10,362 nucleotides of DNA from assembly GCA_016793525.1 (NCBI GenBank), contig JAEUJT010000373.1:1-10362 (forward strand), given 5' to 3'. Each line of letters starts with the position of its first letter. The first letter of the stretch is position 1. The notes beneath the pieces are model-generated. The model did not search any database, had not been told where the DNA came from, and worked only from the letters and a program-made list of their open reading frames with translations. Both the position numbers and the translations under genes were made by a program. Source of the stretch: Archangium sp. (GTDB lineage Bacteria; Myxococcota; Myxococcia; Myxococcales; Myxococcaceae). Shown here piece after piece: positions 7,588-10,362 of this stretch.

Positions 7588-8925
7588 TCAGCGCGCCGCG
7601 TTGAGACCCAACCGACGCATCATGGTGCGCACAGTTCCGCCGGGGTCCTTCGCCTTCCCCCGGCCGACCTCGCCCAGCAGCCGCGCCGCCTCAGCCGCGT
7701 TGCCTCCCGCGCGCCGCAGCGCCGCCGAGAGCGCCATGCGCTCGAGCAGCTCGACCTCGCGCCGCAGGTTCATGTCGCCCTGAGCGACGCGCCGCTCGAC
7801 CTCGACGGAAGACACGAGCGTCCGCGACGTCACTCGGAGCCCGTCACCCCGCACCCGCCGCGGGAGGTCGGAGACGAGCAGCTCAGCGCCAGCCTTCTTC
7901 GTCACCAACGCGCCGTAGATGACGTTGCGAAGCTCGCGCACGTTGCCGGGCCAGCGGTAGCGCCGCAGGACCTCGAGGGCCTCGGGCGTCAGCGCGCGCA
8001 CCCGGTTGCGTGACGAGGCCCCGCGATCTTCGGCGTAGTAGCGCTCGATGAGCTGCAGCACCATGGCGGGCACGTCGTCGAGCCGATCTCTCAGCGGCGG
8101 GAGCTCGACGACCAAGGTGGCCAAACGTTCGTACAAGTCAGCGCCGAACTGCCCCGCGTCGATGAGTGGCCTCAGGTCGCGGTTGGTGGCGGCGAGAATG
8201 CGAAAGTCGACCTGGTGCCACTCGCTTTCGCCGAGGCGCGACACCGTTCGGTCCTCGAGCACGCGCAGCAACTTCACCTGCAGCGCGAAAGGCGTATCGT
8301 CGATCTCATCGAGCAGCACCGTGCCGCCTTCGGCCGCGGCGACCAGCCCAGGGTACTCGCGCACCGCACCGGAGAACGCGCCCTTCGCGTAGCCGAACAG
8401 CTCGCCCTCCATCAGCTCGTTGGGAATGGCGGCGCAGTTGATGGGGACGAAGGTCTTGCTCTTCCGACGCGACCACTGGTGCACCAGGCGCGCGGCGAGC
8501 TCTTTGCCGGTGCCTGTCTCACCTGTGAGCAACACCGGCATCGACGTCTGCGCCGCTTGGTGGATTCGGCGGAGGAGCACCTTCGCCGCCGCGCTCTCGG
8601 CAACGAAGTTCGCTGGAGCAACCACCGGCGGCTCGACCACCAGGCACTCTTCGAGCCGCGCCAGCACCCGCGCCTCCCACCCGGGCCCCCGAGCGATGAC
8701 GTCGATGGCGCCGCGATCGACGGCCGCCAGCAGCACCTCGGCCGACACGGGACGGGGGACCACCCAGAGCCACGCCCCGTCCCTCGCGCCGGGGAGCTGC
8801 GCCTGCTGCACGACCGTCACCGCGGCGTCTCCTGTGGGCCGTACGACCCACCCCGCCTTCACCAGGCCTTCTTGGAGCGGCCCTTCTGGCTTCAACCCGA
8901 CCCAACGAAGGACTGGCACAACCAC
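7588..8925 (-). CDS. Sigma-54-type enhancer-binding protein with GAFSGA loop
   Basis: About 445 residues: an N-terminal alpha/beta domain (1-100) of uncertain type, a complete AAA+ domain and a C-terminal Fis-like DNA-binding region. AAA+ landmarks are Walker A GETGTGKE (135-142), loop GAFSGA (182-187, Ser for the usual Thr), Walker B VLLDEIDD (203-210), sensor I AATNRDL (245-251), DLYERL with the probable Arg finger (about 264-269) and sensor II WPGNVREL (325-332). The N-domain resembles a degenerate receiver (WLWVVPRP, then a VLLAAVDRGAIDVI helix-strand) but I see no clear phosphoacceptor Asp. The C-terminal helix-turn-helix has an extra segment GEVGRGKAKDPGGTVR before RRLGL. The frame extends to GTG 9024, but codons upstream of 8925 lose G/C-ending bias and the DNA becomes AT-rich, so I start at GTG 8925 (GTG 8919 is also possible). 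It may control the divergent PH/SPFH genes. Confidence 0.9.
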   Translation of the reverse strand: MVVPVLRWVGLKPEGPLQEGLVKAGWVVRPTGDAAVTVVQQAQLPGARDGAWLWVVPRPVSAEVLLAAVDRGAIDVIARGPGWEARVLARLEECLVVEPPVVAPANFVAESAAAKVLLRRIHQAAQTSMPVLLTGETGTGKELAARLVHQWSRRKSKTFVPINCAAIPNELMEGELFGYAKGAFSGAVREYPGLVAAAEGGTVLLDEIDDTPFALQVKLLRVLEDRTVSRLGESEWHQVDFRILAATNRDLRPLIDAGQFGADLYERLATLVVELPPLRDRLDDVPAMVLQLIERYYAEDRGASSRNRVRALTPEALEVLRRYRWPGNVRELRNVIYGALVTKKAGAELLVSDLPRRVRGDGLRVTSRTLVSSVEVERRVAQGDMNLRREVELLERMALSAALRRAGGNAAEAARLLGEVGRGKAKDPGGTVRTMMRRLGLNAAR

Positions 8926-9053
8926 GAATTCAACACTGTTTTGACACGATTCAAATACTGAACACGCACCATCGCCGGTCCACGTTTGGCGCACTTGCCG
9001 CTGGCCCCCCACCTGCACATCCACCCCACATGACGACCAGCCGGGAGGGCTCC
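8926..9053 (+). promoter_or_regulatory. AT-rich divergent control region with short repeats
   Basis: This 128-nt gap separates the activator gene from the PH-like gene. Positions 8928-8961 are conspicuously AT-rich. They hold a near-direct repeat, ATTCAACACTG (8928-8938) and ATTCAAATACTG (8949-8960), 21 bp apart. The second copy lies in TTCA-N5-TGAA (8950-8962), and TTTGA-N6-TCAAA (8940-8955) overlaps it. TTGACA (8941-8946) is a perfect -35 hexamer on the plus strand, but no good -10 follows at 16-18 nt. On the minus strand TTGAAT (8954-8949) could be a -35 for the activator. An operator overlapping one or both promoters is likely; the exact promoters are not resolved. Confidence 0.45.
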
Positions 9054-9434
9054 ATGCGATTCATGATTGCCAGGTCCACGATGTGGCGGTGGCTGCTGTG
9101 GCTGTTCGGCGCGACCGAACGCAGCTCGTTCATCGAGGTGACGCCCGACGCGCTCGACGTGCGTTTCGGGTTCTTCCACCAGCGAATTCCCCGCGCCCAG
9201 GTGCGAAGGGTCGAGGTGGTGGGAACGCCCAGCTGGTACCAGTGGGGCATCGGGTGGCGCACGAATCTCGCCGGCGGTGTGGGGCTCATCGGAACGACGC
9301 GTGGTCTGGTGCGCATCGAGCTGACCGAGGCCCGGCCGATGTTCATCGGCATTCTGGTGAGGGCGCACCAGCTGACGGTGTCGATGGAAGAGCCGGAGCG
9401 GTTCGCAGCGGCGGTCGGGAGGGTTTCGTCATGA
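9054..9434 (+). CDS. Small bacterial-PH-domain-like protein
   Basis: A 126-residue protein. A short N-terminal tract with tryptophans and leucines (WRWLLWLFG, about 10-18) could lie on or in the membrane. It is followed by a beta-rich region with a PH-like order: FIEVTPDALDVRFG, IPRAQVRRVEVV, a W-Y-Q-W-G-I-G-W-R turn, GLIGTTRGLVRIEL and VSMEEPERFAAAV. That pattern resembles small bacterial PH-domain proteins that contain a GIGWR turn and a closing V-S-x-x-x-P-E-x-F helix. The function is unknown; such domains usually serve as protein or membrane interaction modules. The start at 9054 is chosen because GGAGGG lies 4-5 nt upstream; an in-frame ATG at 9030 has no such site. The stop overlaps the SPFH gene start (ATGA), so the two proteins are probably made together. 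Confidence 0.75.
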   Translation: MRFMIARSTMWRWLLWLFGATERSSFIEVTPDALDVRFGFFHQRIPRAQVRRVEVVGTPSWYQWGIGWRTNLAGGVGLIGTTRGLVRIELTEARPMFIGILVRAHQLTVSMEEPERFAAAVGRVSS

Positions 9435-10362
9435 ACGCGGTTCTCGCGGTGGCGGTGGTGGTGGTGCTCTTGGCGGGCGTGGCGCTGGCCGGCACGTGGG
9501 TCATCGGTGAGCTGGAGTCGGGTTTGGTCATCACCCGCTTCGGGGCGCCGCTGCCTCCGGGTCGGCTCATCGCGCTCAACGGAGAGGCCGGGTACCAGGC
9601 CGACCTGCTGCCGCCGGGGTGGCACTTCGGCCTCTGGCGCTGGCGCTACAAAGTGGTGCGCGTGCCGGTGGTGACGGTGCGCTCGGGGGAAATCGCGCTG
9701 GTCGTCGCGGCCGACGGCGCCCGCATTCCACCGCACCGGTTGCTCGGGCACGAGGTGCCGTGCGACGACTTTCAGAACGCGAGCGCGTTTCTCCGGAAGG
9801 GCGGCGAGAAGGGGCGCCAGCTCGCGTTCCTCACCGCGGGCACCTACCGCATCAACCCGGCGCTGTTTCAGCTCGTCACCACCGAGACCGCCGAGCACTT
9901 CGGCATGAACGCGCACGAGCTGCTCGTCGCCGCCGTGGCGTCAGACAAGGTCGGCATCGTCACCACGCTCGACGGGCGGGCCATTCCGCAGGGCGATCTG
10001 GCCGGCGCGCCAGTCGAAGGCCACGACTCGTTCCAGCGCGGGCAGGCGTTCATCGACGCGGGCGGCTCTCGTGGGCTGCAGGAGCAGGTGCTGTTGAGCG
10101 GCGCGTGGAACCTCAACCCCTGGTTCGTGCGCGTCGACGCGATTCCAATGACCGAGGTGCCCATCGGCTCGGTGGGCGTGGTGGTGAGCTACGTCGGCAA
10201 GGAGCACCTCGACCTGTCGGGCGACGACTTCACCCACGGCGACCTGGTGGAGCGCGGCCGCAATGTCGTGTGTATCGAGCCGCTGCTGCCGGGCAAACAC
10301 CCGCTCAACACCCGGGTGATGAAGGTCGAGCTCGTGCCGACCACCAACATCGTCTTGAACTG
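9431..10362 (+). CDS. Membrane-anchored SPFH/band 7 family protein (3' part beyond window)
   Basis: Of this protein 310 residues are visible. Residues 3-24 form a hydrophobic N-terminal segment with no following cleavage motif, so it is most likely a membrane anchor. The part after it has recurring units: each has a G-x-V/I-x-x strand, an FQ-x-x-x-x-F helix, a GG or similar turn and a G-x-Y/W-x-x-NP strand (near 137-143, 224-230, 288-294). The visible end, VPTTNIVLN, is where I expect the SPFH (stomatin/prohibitin/flotillin) core of this large family to start, so most of that core lies outside the window. Such proteins form membrane scaffolds. The start ATG 9431 overlaps the PH-like gene by 4 nt and has GGAGGG 7 nt upstream. 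The length and C-terminal domain are unknown. Confidence 0.85.
   Translation, partial: MNAVLAVAVVVVLLAGVALAGTWVIGELESGLVITRFGAPLPPGRLIALNGEAGYQADLLPPGWHFGLWRWRYKVVRVPVVTVRSGEIALVVAADGARIPPHRLLGHEVPCDDFQNASAFLRKGGEKGRQLAFLTAGTYRINPALFQLVTTETAEHFGMNAHELLVAAVASDKVGIVTTLDGRAIPQGDLAGAPVEGHDSFQRGQAFIDAGGSRGLQEQVLLSGAWNLNPWFVRVDAIPMTEVPIGSVGVVVSYVGKEHLDLSGDDFTHGDLVERGRNVVCIEPLLPGKHPLNTRVMKVELVPTTNIVLN

Noticed and set aside
7577..7596. GCGCG/CGCGC stem at the convergent junction, possible terminator
   Set aside because: Only 5 bp with a 10-nt loop, overlapping the activator stop, and no T-tract on either strand.
8914..8919. TGGCAC, matching the -24 half of a sigma-54 promoter
   Set aside because: No TTGC-type -12 element follows at the required spacing, and the site lies inside the start of the activator gene.
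8984..8998. TGGCGC followed by TTGC (sigma-54-like)
   Set aside because: Only 2 nt separate the two blocks, too few for a -24/-12 promoter.

Overview
The window is uniformly GC-rich with strong G/C third-position codon preference. It carries two bacterial enhancer-binding proteins (sigma-54 activators), two cell-envelope lipoproteins, an Omp85-type outer-membrane protein and densely packed genes with 4-nt overlaps. This points to a Gram-negative, GC-rich chromosome, most likely Myxococcota (Myxococcales-like). That placement is inferred from composition and gene content; there is no rRNA or marker gene here. I see no tRNA, rRNA, CRISPR array, insertion sequence or phage gene.

Layout. 1-2546, minus strand: a transglutaminase-like protein (2546-1911), then an MBL-fold hydrolase (1763-933), then, 3 nt later, a GAF-domain sigma-54 activator that runs off the left edge. 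2641-4475, plus strand: a BsuPI-domain lipoprotein whose stop overlaps the GTG start of a SAM-methyltransferase-like protein. This pair is divergent from the transglutaminase-like gene across a 94-nt gap. 4626-7515, plus strand: a single-POTRA Omp85 outer-membrane protein followed after 4 nt by a DUF1615-type lipoprotein. 8925-7588, minus strand: a second sigma-54-type activator with a GAFSGA loop, convergent to the DUF1615 gene. 9054 to the right edge, plus strand: a small bacterial-PH-like protein overlapping by ATGA a membrane-anchored SPFH (band 7) protein cut by the window end.

How the genes may work together. The MBL hydrolase and the GAF regulator are a tight pair, which would suit an enzyme acting on a small ligand beside a sensor; this is inference only. 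The Omp85 protein and the DUF1615 lipoprotein form an envelope pair; the latter carries three motifs reminiscent of soluble lytic transglycosylases. The PH-like/SPFH pair is probably a membrane-scaffold unit, and the second activator sits divergently upstream of it across an AT-rich, repeat-containing control region, so it is a candidate regulator of that pair. Most genes belong to recognisable families. The least explained items are the N-terminal repeat architecture of the SPFH protein, the SLT-like motifs in the DUF1615 lipoprotein, and the codon-usage switch at 4400-4545 with an antisense reading frame.
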